Both the position numbers and the translations under genes were made by a program. Below are positions 23,601-35,800 of a stretch of 64,000 nt of DNA, piece by piece (the first letter of the stretch is position 1; every line of letters begins with the position of its first letter). The notes under the pieces are model-generated. The model was not told the DNA's origin. It made no database searches and saw only the letters and a program-made list of their open reading frames with translations. This DNA is from Phylloscopus collybita (taxonomy: Eukaryota; Chordata; Aves; Passeriformes; Phylloscopidae), in NCBI GenBank assembly GCA_027886175.1, contig JAJNNQ010000142.1, positions 2,486,501 to 2,550,500 on the forward strand, read 5' to 3'.

Positions 23601-25856
23601 GTAGAGCAGCTAGAGGAGCAGCTCTGCCGGCTTTCCTGTGCTTCTGCATAGCAGAGCTGTCAAGAACGAGAAGCTGCATTTTGCCGAGAAAGCAGCGCTT
23701 CGCGGAACCACAGCCAGCGGCGTCTTCGGTACAGCCGCAGCTTGTGCGGAGAAGCGAAAGAGAGCCGGGGAAGAACGTGGAAAGCCGAACTCGGTCGCTG
23801 CAAGCGGGTGCTGGCGAACAGCTTCTGGTCACCTTGTAGAAACTGTCCCAGCATAGTGCAGAGTCCCCGTGGCTAGTTCCTTGAAGTACCTTTCCTGGCA
23901 GCAGCCCAGAGCTGTACTGAGTGCAGCAGGTGTCAGGCCGTCTCCTCTCGCCGTGTAGGTGCTTCTGTTTTGTGTTTGCAGCGTGCAGAGAAGCCCGCGT
24001 GCTTGCTGCTGCTTCCAGCAAGCCAAAACGCTTTTGCAGCCACTTTCCTGCCTTTTCCACAACAGGATCACTGTCTAGCTGATTTACAGTTGCCTCTGCG
24101 TAGAGCAGCTAGAGGAGCAGCTCTGCCGGCTTTCCTGTGCTTCTGCATAGCAGAGCTGTCAAGAACGAGAAGCTGCGTTTTGCCGAGAAAGCAGCGCTTC
24201 GCGGAAGCACAGCCAGCGGCGTCTTCGGTACAGCCGCAGCTTGTGCGGAGAAGCGAAAGAGAGCCGGGGAAGAACGTGGAAAGCCGAACTCGGTCGCTGC
24301 AAGCGGGTGCTGGCGAACAGCTTCTGGTCAGCTTGTAGAAACTGTCCCAGCACGGTGCAGAGTCCCCGTGGCTAGTTCCTTGAAATACCTTTCCTGGCAG
24401 CAGCCCAGAGCTGTACTGAGTGCAGCAGGTGTCAGGCAGTCTCCTCTCGCCGTGTAGGTGCTTCTGTTTTGTGTTTGCACCGTGCAGAGAAGCCCGCGTG
24501 CTTGCTGCTGCTTCCAGCAAGCCAAAACGCTTTTGCAGCCACTTTCCTGCCTTTTCCACAACAGCATCACTGTCTAGCTGATTTACAGTTGCCTCTGCGT
24601 AGAGCAGCTAGAGGAGCAGCTCTGCCGGCTTTCCTGTGCTTCTGCATAGCAGAGCTGTCAAGAACGAGAAGCTGCGTTTTGCCGAGAAAGCAGCGCTTCG
24701 CGGAACCACAGCCAGCGGCGTCTTCGGTACAGCCGCAGCTTGTGCGGAGAAGCGAAAGAGAGCCGGGGAAGAACGTGGAAAGCCGAACTCGGTCGCTGCA
24801 AGCGGGTGCTGGCGAACAGCTTCTGGTCACCTTGTAGAAACTGTCCCAGCACAGTGCAGAGTCCCCGTGGCTAGTTCCTTGAAATACCTTTCCTGGCAGC
24901 AGCCCAGAGCTGTACTGAGTGCAGCAGGTGTCGGGCCGTCTCCTCTCGCCGTGTAGGTGCTTCTGTTTTGTGTTTGCAGCGTGCAGAGAAGCCCGCGTGC
25001 TTGCTGCTGCTTCCAGCAAGCCAAAACGCTTTTGCAGCCACTTTCCTGCCTTTTCCACAACAGGATCACTGTCTAGCTGATTTACAGTTGCCTCTGCGTA
25101 GAGCAGCTAGAGGAGCAGCTCTGCCGGCTTTCCTGTGCTTCTGCATAGCAGAGCTGTCAAGAACGAGAAGCTGCGTTTTGCCGAGAAAGCAGCGCTTCGC
25201 GGAACCACAGCCAGCGGCGTCTTCGGTACAGCCGCAGCTTGTGCGGAGAAGCGAAAGAGAGCCGGGGAAGAACGTGGAAAGCCGAACTCGGTCGCTGCAA
25301 GCGGGTGCTGGCGAACAGCTTCTGGTCACCTTGTAGAAACTGTCCCAGCACAGTGCAGAGTCCCCGTGGTTAGTTCCTTGAAATACCTTTCCTGGCAGCA
25401 GCCCAGAGCTGTACTGAGTGCAGCAGGTGTCAGGCAGTCTCCTCTCGCCGTGTAGGTGCTTCTGTTTTGTGTTTGCAGCGTGCAGAGAAGCCCGCGTGCT
25501 TGCTGCTGCTTCCAGCAAGCCAAAACGCTTTTGCAGCCACTTTCCTGCCTTTTCCACAACAGGATCACTGTCTAGCTGATTTACAGTTGCCTCTGCGTAG
25601 AGCAGCTAGAGGAGCAGCTCTGCCGGCTTTCCTGTGCTTCTGCATAGCAGAGCTGTCAAGAACGAGAAGCTGCGTTTTGCCGAGAAAGCAGCGCTTCGCG
25701 GAAGCACAGCCAGCGGCGTCTTCGGTCCAGCCGCAGCTTGTGCGGAGAAGCGAAAGAGAGCCGGGGAAGAACGTGGAAAGCCGAACTCGGTCGCTGCAAG
25801 CGGGTGCTGGCGAACAGCTTCTGGTCACCTTGTAGAAACTGTCCCAGCACAGTGCA

Positions 25857-26040
25857 GAGTCCCCGTGGCTAGTTCCCTGAAATAACTTTCTTGACAAGCA
25901 CGCGGGCTTCTCTGCACGCTGCAAACACAAAACAGAAGCACCTACACGGCGAGAGGAGACTGCCTGACACCTGCTGCACTCAGTACAGCTCTGGGCTGCT
26001 GCCAGGAAAGGTATTTCAAGGAACTAGCCACGGGGACTCT
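25857..26040. other. Inversion centre of the 499-bp array
   Basis: Plus-orientation sequence continues to 'agttccctgaaataactttc' (ending 25,890), which already has several mismatches to the normal unit. From 25,895 the sequence 'caagcacgcgggcttc' is minus orientation. The arm tip 25,857-25,877 pairs with 26,020-26,040, so the dyad centre is near 25,948. The unpaired loop is about 130-140 bp, belonging to the right arm. The last left unit and the first right unit share the ggtcca/tggacc variant, absent from the other left units, consistent with one being a copy of the other. Confidence 0.88.
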
Positions 26041-27890
26041 GCACTGTGCTGGGACAGTTTCTACAAGGTGACCAGAAGCTGTTCGCCAGCACCCGCTTGC
26101 AGCGACCGAGTTCGGCTTTCCACGTTCTTCCCCGGCTCTCTTTCGCTTCTCCGCACAAGCTGCGGCTGGACCGAAGACGCCGCTGGCTGTGCTTCCGCGA
26201 AGCGCTGCTTTCTCGGCAAAACGCAGCTTCTCGTTCTTGACAGCTCTGCTATGCAGAAGCACAGGAAAGCCGGCAGAGCTGCTCCTCTAGCTGCTCTACG
26301 CAGAGGCAACTGTAAATCAGCTAGACAGTGATGCTGTTGTGGAAAAGGCAGGAAAGTGGCTGCAAAAGCGTTTTGGCTTGCTGGAAGCAGCAGCAAGCAC
26401 GCGGGCTTCTCTGCACGCTGCAAACACAAAACAGAAGCACCTACACGGCGAGAGGAGACGGCCTGACACCTGCTGCACTCAGTACAGCTCTGGGCTGCTG
26501 CCAGGAAAGGTATTTCAAGGAACTAGCTACGGGGACTCTGCACTGTGCTGGGACAGTTTCTACAAGGTGACCAGAAGCTGTTCGCCAGCACCCGCTTGCA
26601 GCGACCGAGTTCGGCTTTCCACGTTCTTCCCCGGCTCTCTTTCGCTTCTCCGCACAAGCTGCGGCTGGACCGAAGACGCCGCTGGCTGTGCTTTCGCGAA
26701 GCGCTGCTTTCTCGGCAAAACGCAGCTTCTCGTTCTTGACAGCTCTGCTATGCAGAAGCACAGGAAAGCCGGCAGAGCTGCTCCTCTAGCTGCTCTACGC
26801 AGAGGCAACTGTAAATCAGCTAGACAGTGATGCTGTTTTGGAAAAGGCAGGAAAGTGGCTGCAAAAGCGTTTTGGCTTGCTGGAAGCAGCAGCAAGCACG
26901 CGGGCTTCTCTGCACGCTGCAAACACAAAACAGAAGCACCTACACGGCGAGAGGAGACTGCCTGACACCTGCTGCACTCAGTACAGCTCTGGGCTGCTGC
27001 CAGGAAAGGTATTTCAAGGAACTAGCTACGGGGACTCTGCACTGTGCTGGGACAGTTTCTACAAGGTGACCAGAAGCTGTTCGCCAGCACCCGCTTGCAG
27101 CGACCGAGTTCGGCTTTCCACGTTCTTCCCCGGCTCTCTTTCGCTTCTCCGCACAAGCTGCGGCTGTACCGAAGACGCCGCTGGCTGTGATTTCGCGAAG
27201 CGCTGCTTTCTCGGCAAAACGCAGCTTCTCGTTCTTGACAGCTCTGCTATGCAGAAGCACAGGAAAGCCGGCAGAGCTGCTCCTCTAGCTGCTCTACGCA
27301 GAGGCAACTGTAAATCAGCTAGACAGTGATCCTGTTGTGGAAAAGGCAGGAAAGTGGCTGCAAAAGCGTTTTGGCTTGCTGGAAGCAGCAGCAAGCACGC
27401 GGGCTTCTCTGCACGCTGCAAACACAAAACAGAAGCACCTACACGGCGAGAGGAGACTGCCTGACACCTGCTGCACTCAGTATAGCTCTGGGCTGCTGCC
27501 AGGAAAGGTATTTCAAGGAACTAGCCACGGGGACTCTGCACTGTGCTGGGACAGTTTCTACAAGGTGACCAGAAGCTGTTCGCCAGCACCCGCTTGCAGC
27601 GACCGAGTTCGGCTTTCCACGTTCTTCCCCGGCTCTCTTTCGCTTCTCCGCACAAGCTGCGGCTGTACCGAAGACGCCGCTGGCTGTGCTTCCGCGAAGC
27701 GCTGCTTTCTTGGCAAAACGCAGCTTCTCGTTCTTGACAGCTCTGCTATGCAGAAGCACAGGAAAGCCGGCAGAGCTGCTCCTCTAGCTGCTCTACGCAG
27801 AGGCAACTGTAAATCAGCTAGACAGTGATGCTGTTGTGGAAAAGGCAGGAAAGTGGCTGCAAAAGCGTTTTGGCTTGCTGGAAGCAGCAG
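25895..27890 (-). repeat. Four-unit higher-order repeat of the 499-bp family, copy 1
   Basis: Four consecutive units with the variant pattern tggacc/gcttcc, gagacgg + tggacc/gctttc, ttttgg + gatttc, and agtatagc + cttggc recur in the same order 1,996 bp further on. A third, partly altered version may follow at about 29,887-31,880. Confidence 0.75.
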
Positions 27891-29886
27891 CAAGCACGCG
27901 GGCTTCTCTGCACGCTGCAAACACAAAACAGAAGCACCTACACGGCGAGAGGAGACTGCCTGACACCTGCTGCACTCAGTACAGCTCTGGGCTGCTGCCA
28001 GGAAAGGTATTTCAAGGAACTAGCCACGGGGACTCTGCACTGTGCTGGGACAGTTTCTACAAGGTGACCAGAAGCTGTTCGCCAGCACCCGCTTGCAGCG
28101 ACCGAGTTCGGCTTTCCACGTTCTTCCCCGGCTCTCTTTCGCTTCTCCGCACAAGCTGCGGCTGGACCGAAGACGCCGCTGGCTGTGCTTCCGCGAAGCG
28201 CTGCTTTCTCGGCAAAACGCAGCTTCTCGTTCTTGACAGCTCTGCTATGCAGAAGCACAGGAAAGCCGGCAGAGCTGCTCCTCTAGCTGCTCTACGCAGA
28301 GGCAACTGTAAATCAGCTAGACAGTGATGCTGTTGTGGAAAAGGCAGGAAAGTGGCTGCAAAAGCGTTTTGGCTTGCTGGAAGCAGCAGCAAGCACGCGG
28401 GCTTCTCTGCACGCTGCAAACACAAAACAGAAGCACCTACACGGCGAGAGGAGACGGCCTGACACCTGCTGCACTCAGTACAGCTCTGGGCTGCTGCCAG
28501 GAAAGGTATTTCAAGGAACTAGCTACGGGGACTCTGCACTGTGCTGGGACAGTTTCTACAAGGTGACCAGAAGCTGTTCGCCAGCACCCGCTTGCAGCGA
28601 CCGAGTTCGGCTTTCCACGTTCTTCCCCGGCTCTCTTTCGCTTCTCCGCACAAGCTGCGGCTGGACCGAAGACGCCGCTGGCTGTGCTTTCGCGAAGCGC
28701 TGCTTTCTCGGCAAAACGCAGCTTCTCGTTCTTGACAGCTCTGCTATGCAGAAGCACAGGAAAGCCGGCAGAGCTGCTCCTCTAGCTGCTCTACGCAGAG
28801 GCAACTGTAAATCAGCTAGACAGTGATGCTGTTTTGGAAAAGGCAGGAAAGTGGCTGCAAAAGCGTTTTGGCTTGCTGGAAGCAGCAGCAAGCACGCGGG
28901 CTTCTCTGCACGCTGCAAACACAAAACAGAAGCACCTACACGGCGAGAGGAGACTGCCTGACACCTGCTGCACTCAGTACAGCTCTGGGCTGCTGCCAGG
29001 AAAGGTATTTCAAGGAACTAGCTACGTTGACTCTGCACTGTGCTGGGACAGTTTCTACAAGGTGACCAGAAGCTGTTCGCCAGCACCCGCTTGCAGCGAC
29101 CGAGTTCGGCTTTCCACGTTCTTCCCCGGCTCTCTTTCGCTTCTCCGCACAAGCTGCGGCTGTACCGAAGACGCCGCTGGCTGTGATTTCGCGAAGCGCT
29201 GCTTTCTCGGCAAAACGCAGCTTCTCGTTCTTGACAGCTCTGCTATGCAGAAGCACAGGAAAGCCGGCAGAGCTGCTCCTCTAGCTGCTCTACGCAGAGG
29301 CAACTGTAAATCAGCTAGACAGTGATCCTGTTGTGGAAAAGGCAGGAAAGTGGCTGCAAAAGCGTTTTGGCTTGCTGGAAGCAGCAGCAAGCACGCGGGC
29401 TTCTCTGCACGCTGCAAACACAAAACAGAAGCACCTACACGGCGAGAGGAGACTGCCTGACACCTGCTGCACTCAGTATAGCTCTGGGCTGCTGCCAGGA
29501 AAGGTATTTCAAGGAACTAGCCACGGGGACTCTGCACTGTGCTGGGACAGTTTCTACAAGGTGACCAGAAGCTGTTCGCCAGCACCCGCTTGCAGCGACC
29601 GAGTTCGGCTTTCCACGTTCTTCCCCGGCTCTCTTTCGCTTCTCCGCACAAGCTGCGGCTGTACCGAAGACGCCGCTGGCTGTGCTTCCGCGAAGCGCTG
29701 CTTTCTTGGCAAAACGCAGCTTCTCGTTCTTGACAGCTCTGCTATGCAGAAGCACAGGAAAGCCGGCAGAGCTGCTCCTCTAGCTGCTCTACGCAGAGGC
29801 AACTGTAAATCAGCTAGACAGTGATGCTGTTGTGGAAAAGGCAGGAAAGTGGCTGCAAAAGCGTTTTGGCTTGCTGGAAGCAGCAG
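27891..29886 (-). repeat. Four-unit higher-order repeat of the 499-bp family, copy 2
   Basis: This has the same four-unit variant order as 25,895-27,890. A private change, 'ctacgttgac' for 'ctacggggac' near 29,027, distinguishes it from copy 1. The next block begins with a different unit (cttctcggcacg at about 29,902). Confidence 0.75.
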
Positions 29887-32800
29887 CAAGCACGCGGGCT
29901 TCTCGGCACGCTGCAAACACAAAACAGAAGCACCTACACGGCGAGAGGAGACTGCCTGACACCTGCTGCACTCAGTACAGCTCTGGGCTGCTGCCAGGAA
30001 AGGTATTTCAAGGAACTAGCTACGGGGACTCTGCACTGTGCTGGGACAGTTTCTACAAGGTGACCAGAAGCTGTTCGCCAGCACCCGCTTGCAGCGACCG
30101 AGTTCGGCTTTCCACGTTCTTCCCCGGCTCTCTTTCGCTTCTCCGCACAAGCTGCGGCAGGACCGAAGACGCCGCTGGCTGTGCTTTCGCGAAGCGCTGC
30201 TTTCTCGGCAAAACGCAGCTTCTCGTTCTTGACAGCTCTGCTATGCAGAAGCACAGGAAAGCCGGCAGAGCTGCTCCTCTAGCTGCTCTACGCAGAGGCA
30301 ACTGTAAATCAGCTAGACAGTGATGCTGTTGTGGAAAAGGCAGGAAAGTGGCTGCAAAAGCGTTTTGGCTTGCTGGAAGCAGCAGCAAGCACGCGGGCTT
30401 CTCTGCACGCTGCAAACACAAAACAGAAGCACCTACACGGCGAGAGGAGACGGCCTGACACCTGCTGCACTCAGTACAGCTCTGGGCTGCTGCCAGGAAA
30501 GGTATTTCAAGGAACTAGCCACGGGGACTCTGCACTGTGCTGGGACAGTTTCTACAAGGTGACCAGAAGCTGTTCGCCAGCACCCGCTTGCAGCGACCGA
30601 GTTCGGCTTTCCACGTTCTTCCCCGGCTCTCTTTCGCTTCTCCGCACAAGCTGCGGCAGGACCGAAGACGCCGCTGGCTGTGCTTTCGCGAAGCGCTGCT
30701 TTCTCGGCAAAACGCAGCTTCTCGTTCTTGACAGCTCTGCTATGCAGAAGCACAGGAAAGCCGGCAGAGCTGCTCCTCTAGCTGCTCTACGCAGAGGCAA
30801 CTGTAAATCAGCTAGACAGTGATGCTGTTGTGGAAAAGGCAGGAAAGTGGCTGCAAAAGCGTTTTGGCTTGCTGGAAGCAGCAGCAAGCACGCGGGCTTC
30901 TCTGCACGCTGCAAACACAAAACAGAAGCACCTACACGGCGAGAGGAGACTGCCTGACACCTGCTGCACTCAGTACAGCTCTGGGCTGCTGCCAGGAAAG
31001 GTATTTCAAGGAACTAGCTACGGGGACTCTGCACTGTGCTGGGACAGTTTCTACAAGGTGACCAGAAGCTGTTCGCCAGCACCCGCTTGCAGCGACCGAG
31101 TTCGGCTTTCCACGTTCTTCCCCGGCTCTCTTTCGCTTCTCCGCACAAGCTGCGGCTGTACCGAAGACGCCGCTGGCTGTGATTTCGCGAAGCGCTGCTT
31201 TCTCGGCAAAACGCAGCTTCTCGTTCTTGACAGCTCTGCTATGCAGAAGCACAGGAAAGCCGGCAGAGCTGCTCCTCTAGCTGCTCTACGCAGAGGCAAC
31301 TGTAAATCAGCTAGACAGTGATGCTGTTGTGGAAAAGGCAGGAAAGTGGCTGCAAAAGCGTTTTGGCTTGCTGGAAGCAGCAGCAAGCACGCGGGCTTCT
31401 CTGCACGCTGCAAACACAAAACAGAAGCACCTACACGGCGAGAGGAGACTGCCTGACACCTGCTGCACTCAGTATAGCTCTGGGCTGCTGCCAGGAAAGG
31501 TATTTCAAGGAACTAGCCACGGGGACTCTGCACTGTGCTGGGACAGTTTCTACAAGGTGACCAGAAGCTGTTCGCCAGCACCCGCTTGCAGCGACCGAGT
31601 TCGGCTTTCCACGTTCTTCCCCGGCTCTCTTTCGCTTCTCCGCACAAGCTGCGGCTGTACCGAAGACGCCGCTGGCTGTGCTTCCGCGAAGCGCTGCTTT
31701 CTTGGCAAAACGCAGCTTCTCGTTCTTGACAGCTCTGCTATGCAGAAGCACAGGAAAGCCGGCAGAGCTGCTCCTCTAGCTGCTCTACGCAGAGGCAACT
31801 GTAAATCAGCTAGACAGTGATGCTGTTGTGGAAAAGGCAGGAAAGTGGCTGCAAAAGCGTTTTGGCTTGCTGGAAGCAGCAGCAAGCACGCGGGCTTTTC
31901 TGCACGCTGCAAACACAAAACAGAAGCACCTACACGGCGAGAGGAGACTGCCTGACACCTGCTGCACTCAGTACAGCTCTGGGCTGCTGCCAGGAAAGGT
32001 ATTTCAAGGAACTAGCCACGGGGACTCTGCACTGTGCTGGGACAGTTTCTACAAGGTGACCAGAAGCTGTTCGCCAGCACCCGCTTGCAGCGACCGAGTT
32101 CGGCTTTCCACGTTCTTCCCCGGCTCTCTTTCGCTTCTCCGCACAAGCTGCGGCTGTACCGAAGACGCCGCTGGCTGTGATTTCGCGAAGCGCTGCTTTC
32201 TCGGCAAAACGCAGCTTCTCGTTCTTGACAGCTCTGCTATGCAGAAGCACAGGAAAGCCGGCAGAGCTGCTCCTCTAGCTGCTCTACGCAGAGGCAACTG
32301 TAAATCAGCTAGACAGTGATGCTGTTGTGGAAAAGGCAGGAAAGTGGCTGCAAAAGCGTTTTGGCTTGCTGGAAGCAGCAGCAAGCACGCGGGCTTCTCG
32401 GCACGCTGCAAACACAAAACAGAAGCACCTACACGGCGAGAGGAGACTGCCTGACACCTGCTGCACTCAGTATAGCTCTGGGCTGCTGCCAGGAAAGGTA
32501 TTTCAAGGAACTAGCCACGGGGACTCTGCACTGTGCTGGGACAGTTTCTACAAGGTGACCAGAAGCTGTTCGCCAGCACCCGCTTGCAGCGACCGAGTTC
32601 GGCTTTCCACGTTCTTCCCCGGCTCTCTTTCGCTTCTCCGCACAAGCTGCGGCTGTACCGAAGACGCCGCTGGCTGTGCTTCCGCGAAGCGCTGCTTTCT
32701 TGGCAAAACGCAGCTTCTCGTTCTTGACAGCTCTGCTATGCAGAAGCACAGGAAAGCCGGCAGAGCTGCTCCTCTAGCTGCTCTACGCAGAGGCAACTGT

Positions 32801-35800
32801 AAATCAGCTAGACAGTGATGCTGTTGTGGAAAAGGCAGGAAAGTGGCTGCAAAAGCGTTTTGGCTTGCTGGAAGCAGCAGCAAGCACGCGGGCTTCTCGG
32901 CACGCTGCAAACACAAAACAGAAGCACCTACACGGCGAGAGGAGACTGCCTGACACCTGCTGCACTCAGTACAGCTCTGGGATGCTGCCAGGAAAGGTAT
33001 TTCAAGGAACTAGCTACGGGGACTCTGCACTGTGCTGGGACAGTTTCTACAAGGTGACCAGAAGCTGTTCGCCAGCACCCGCTTGCAGCGACCGAGTTCG
33101 GCTTTCCACGTTCTTCCCCGGCTCTCTTTCGCTTCTCCGCACAAGCTGCGGCAGGACCGAAGACGCCGCTGGCTGTGCTTTCGCGAAGCGCTGCTTTCTC
33201 GGCAAAACGCAGCTTCTCGTTCTTGACAGCTCTGCTATGCAGAAGCACAGGAAAGCCGGCAGAGCTGCTCCTCTAGCTGCTCTACGCAGAGGCAACTGTA
33301 AATCAGCTAGACAGTGATCCTGTTGTGGAAAAGGCAGGAAAGTGGCTGCAAAAGCGTTTTGGCTTGCTGGAAGCAGCAGCAAGCACGCGGGCTTCTCTGC
33401 ACGCTGCAAACACAAAACAGAAGCACCTACACGGCGAGAGGAGACGGCCTGACACCTGCTGCACTCAGTACAGCTCTGGGCTGCTGCCAGGAAAGGTATT
33501 TCAAGGAACTAGCTACGGGGACTCTGCACTGTGCTGGGACAGTTTCTACAAGGTGACCAGAAGCTGTTCGCCAGCACCCGCTTGCAGCGACCGAGTTCGG
33601 CTTTCCACGTTCTTCCCCGGCTCTCTTTCGCTTCTCCGCACAAGCTGCGGCAGGACCGAAGACGCCGCTGGCTGTGCTTTCGCGAAGCGCTGCTTTCTCG
33701 GCAAAACGCAGCTTCTCGTTCTTGACAGCTCTGCTATGCAGAAGCACAGGAAAGCCGGCAGAGCTGCTCCTCTAGCTGCTCTACGCAGAGGCAACTGTAA
33801 ATCAGCTAGACAGTGATGCTGTTGTGGAAAAGGCAGGAAAGTGGCTGCAAAAGCGTTTTGGCTTGCTGGAAGCAGCAGCAAGCACGCGGGCTTCTCTGCA
33901 CGCTGCAAACACAAAACAGAAGCACCTACACGGCGAGAGGAGACTGCCTGACACCTGCTGCACTCAGTACAGCTCTGGGCTGCTGCCAGGAAAGGTATTT
34001 CAAGGAACTAGCCACGGGGACTCTGCACTGTGCTGGGACAGTTTCTACAAGGTGACCAGAAGCTGTTCGCCAGCACCCGCTTGCAGCGACCGAGTTCGGC
34101 TTTCCACGTTCTTCCCCGGCTCTCTTTCGCTTCTCCGCACAAGCTGCGGCTGTACCGAAGACGCCGCTGGCTGTGCTTCCGCGAAGCGCTGCTTTCTTGG
34201 CAAAACGCAGCTTCTCGTTCTTGACAGCTCTGCTATGCAGAAGCACAGGAAAGCCGGCAGAGCTGCTCCTCTAGCTGCTCTACGCAGAGGCAACTGTAAA
34301 TCAGCTAGACAGTGATGCTGTTGTGGAAAAGGCAGGAAAGTGGCTGCAAAAGCGTTTTGGCTTGCTGGAAGCAGCAGCAAGCACGCGGGCTTTTCTGCAC
34401 GCTGCAAACACAAAACAGAAGCACCTACACGGCGAGAGGAGACTGCCTGACACCTGCTGCACTCAGTACAGCTCTGGGCTGCTGCCAGGAAAGGTATTTC
34501 AAGGAACTAGCCACGGGGACTCTGCACTGTGCTGGGACAGTTTCTACAAGGTGACCAGAAGCTGTTCGCCAGCACCCGCTTGCAGCGACCGAGTTCGGCT
34601 TTCCACGTTCTTCCCCGGCTCTCTTTCGCTTCTCCGCACAAGCTGCGGCTGGACCGAAGACGCCGCTGGCTGTGCTTCCGCGAAGCGCTGCTTTCTCGGC
34701 AAAACGCAGCTTCTCGTTCTTGACAGCTCTGCTATGCAGAAGCACAGGAAAGCCGGCAGAGCTGCTCCTCTAGCTGCTCTACGCAGAGGCAACTGTAAAT
34801 CAGCTAGACAGTGATGCTGTTGTGGAAAAGGCAGGAAAGTGGCTGCAAAAGCGTTTTGGCTTGCTGGAAGCAGCAGCAAGCACGCGGGCTTTTCTGCACG
34901 CTGCAAACACAAAACAGAAGCACCTACACGGCGAGAGGAGACTGCCTGACACCTGCTGCACTCAGTACAGCTCTGGGCTGCTGCCAGGAAAGGTATTTCA
35001 AGGAACTAGCCACGGGGACTCTGCACTGTGCTGGGACAGTTTCTACAAGGTGACCAGAAGCTGTTCGCCAGCACCCGCTTGCAGCGACCGAGTTCGGCTT
35101 TCCACGTTCTTCCCCGGCTCTCTTTCGCTTCTCCGCACAAGCTGCGGCAGGACCGAAGACGCCGCTGGCTGTGCTTTCGCGAAGCGCTGCTTTCTTGGCA
35201 AAACGCAGCTTCTCGTTCTTGACAGCTCTGCTATGCAGAAGCACAGGAAAGCCGGCAGAGCTGCTCCTCTAGCTGCTCTACGCAGAGGCAACTGTAAATC
35301 AGCTAGACAGTGATGCTGTTGTGGAAAAGGCAGGAAAGTGGCTGCAAAAGCGTTTTGGCTTGCTGGAAGCAGCAGCAAGCACGCGGGCTTTTCTGCACGC
35401 TGCAAACACAAAACAGAAGCACCTACACGGCGAGAGGAGACTGCCTGACACCTGCTGCACTCAGTACAGCTCTGGGCTGCTGCCAGGAAAGGTATTTCAA
35501 GGAACTAGCCACGGGGACTCTGCACTGTGCTGGGACAGTTTCTACAAGGTGACCAGAAGCTGTTCGCCAGCACCCGCTTGCAGCGACCGAGTTCGGCTTT
35601 CCACGTTCTTCCCCGGCTCTCTTTCGCTTCTCCGCACAAGCTGCGGCAGGACCGAAGACGCCGCTGGCTGTGCTTTCGCGAAGCGCTGCTTTCTCGGCAA
35701 AACGCAGCTTCTCGTTCTTGACAGCTCTGCTATGCAGAAGCACAGGAAAGCCGGCAGAGCTGCTCCTCTAGCTGCTCTACGCAGAGGCAACTGTAAATCA

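Larger units (their letters stand above)
22350..25894 (+). repeat. 499-bp tandem repeat, plus-orientation arm (about 7 units)
   Basis: There are about 7.1 head-to-tail units. Equivalent positions lie at 22,663, 23,162, 23,660, 24,159, 24,658, 25,157 and 25,656, so the periods are 499, 498, 499, 499, 499 and 499. Units differ at only a handful of sites (for example gcaccgtg or gcagcgtg near 22,484 and 24,479; ggtaca or ggtcca near 25,727). The gcaccgtg variant recurs four units apart, a hint of a four-unit higher-order period. The unit has no similarity that I can see to the 191-bp satellite. I do not recognise its origin: no LTR termini, retroposon tail, tRNA boxes or rRNA motif is evident. 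Each unit carries one BstEII (GGTNACC) and one NaeI (GCCGGC) site. Confidence 0.95.

Noticed and set aside
25857..26040. Sequencing or assembly fold-back artefact
   Set aside because: Not fully excluded. Unequal arms, about 1% differences between mirrored satellite copies, and a one-monomer difference between arms all argue for a real, aged structure. Reads across 25,894 would settle it.
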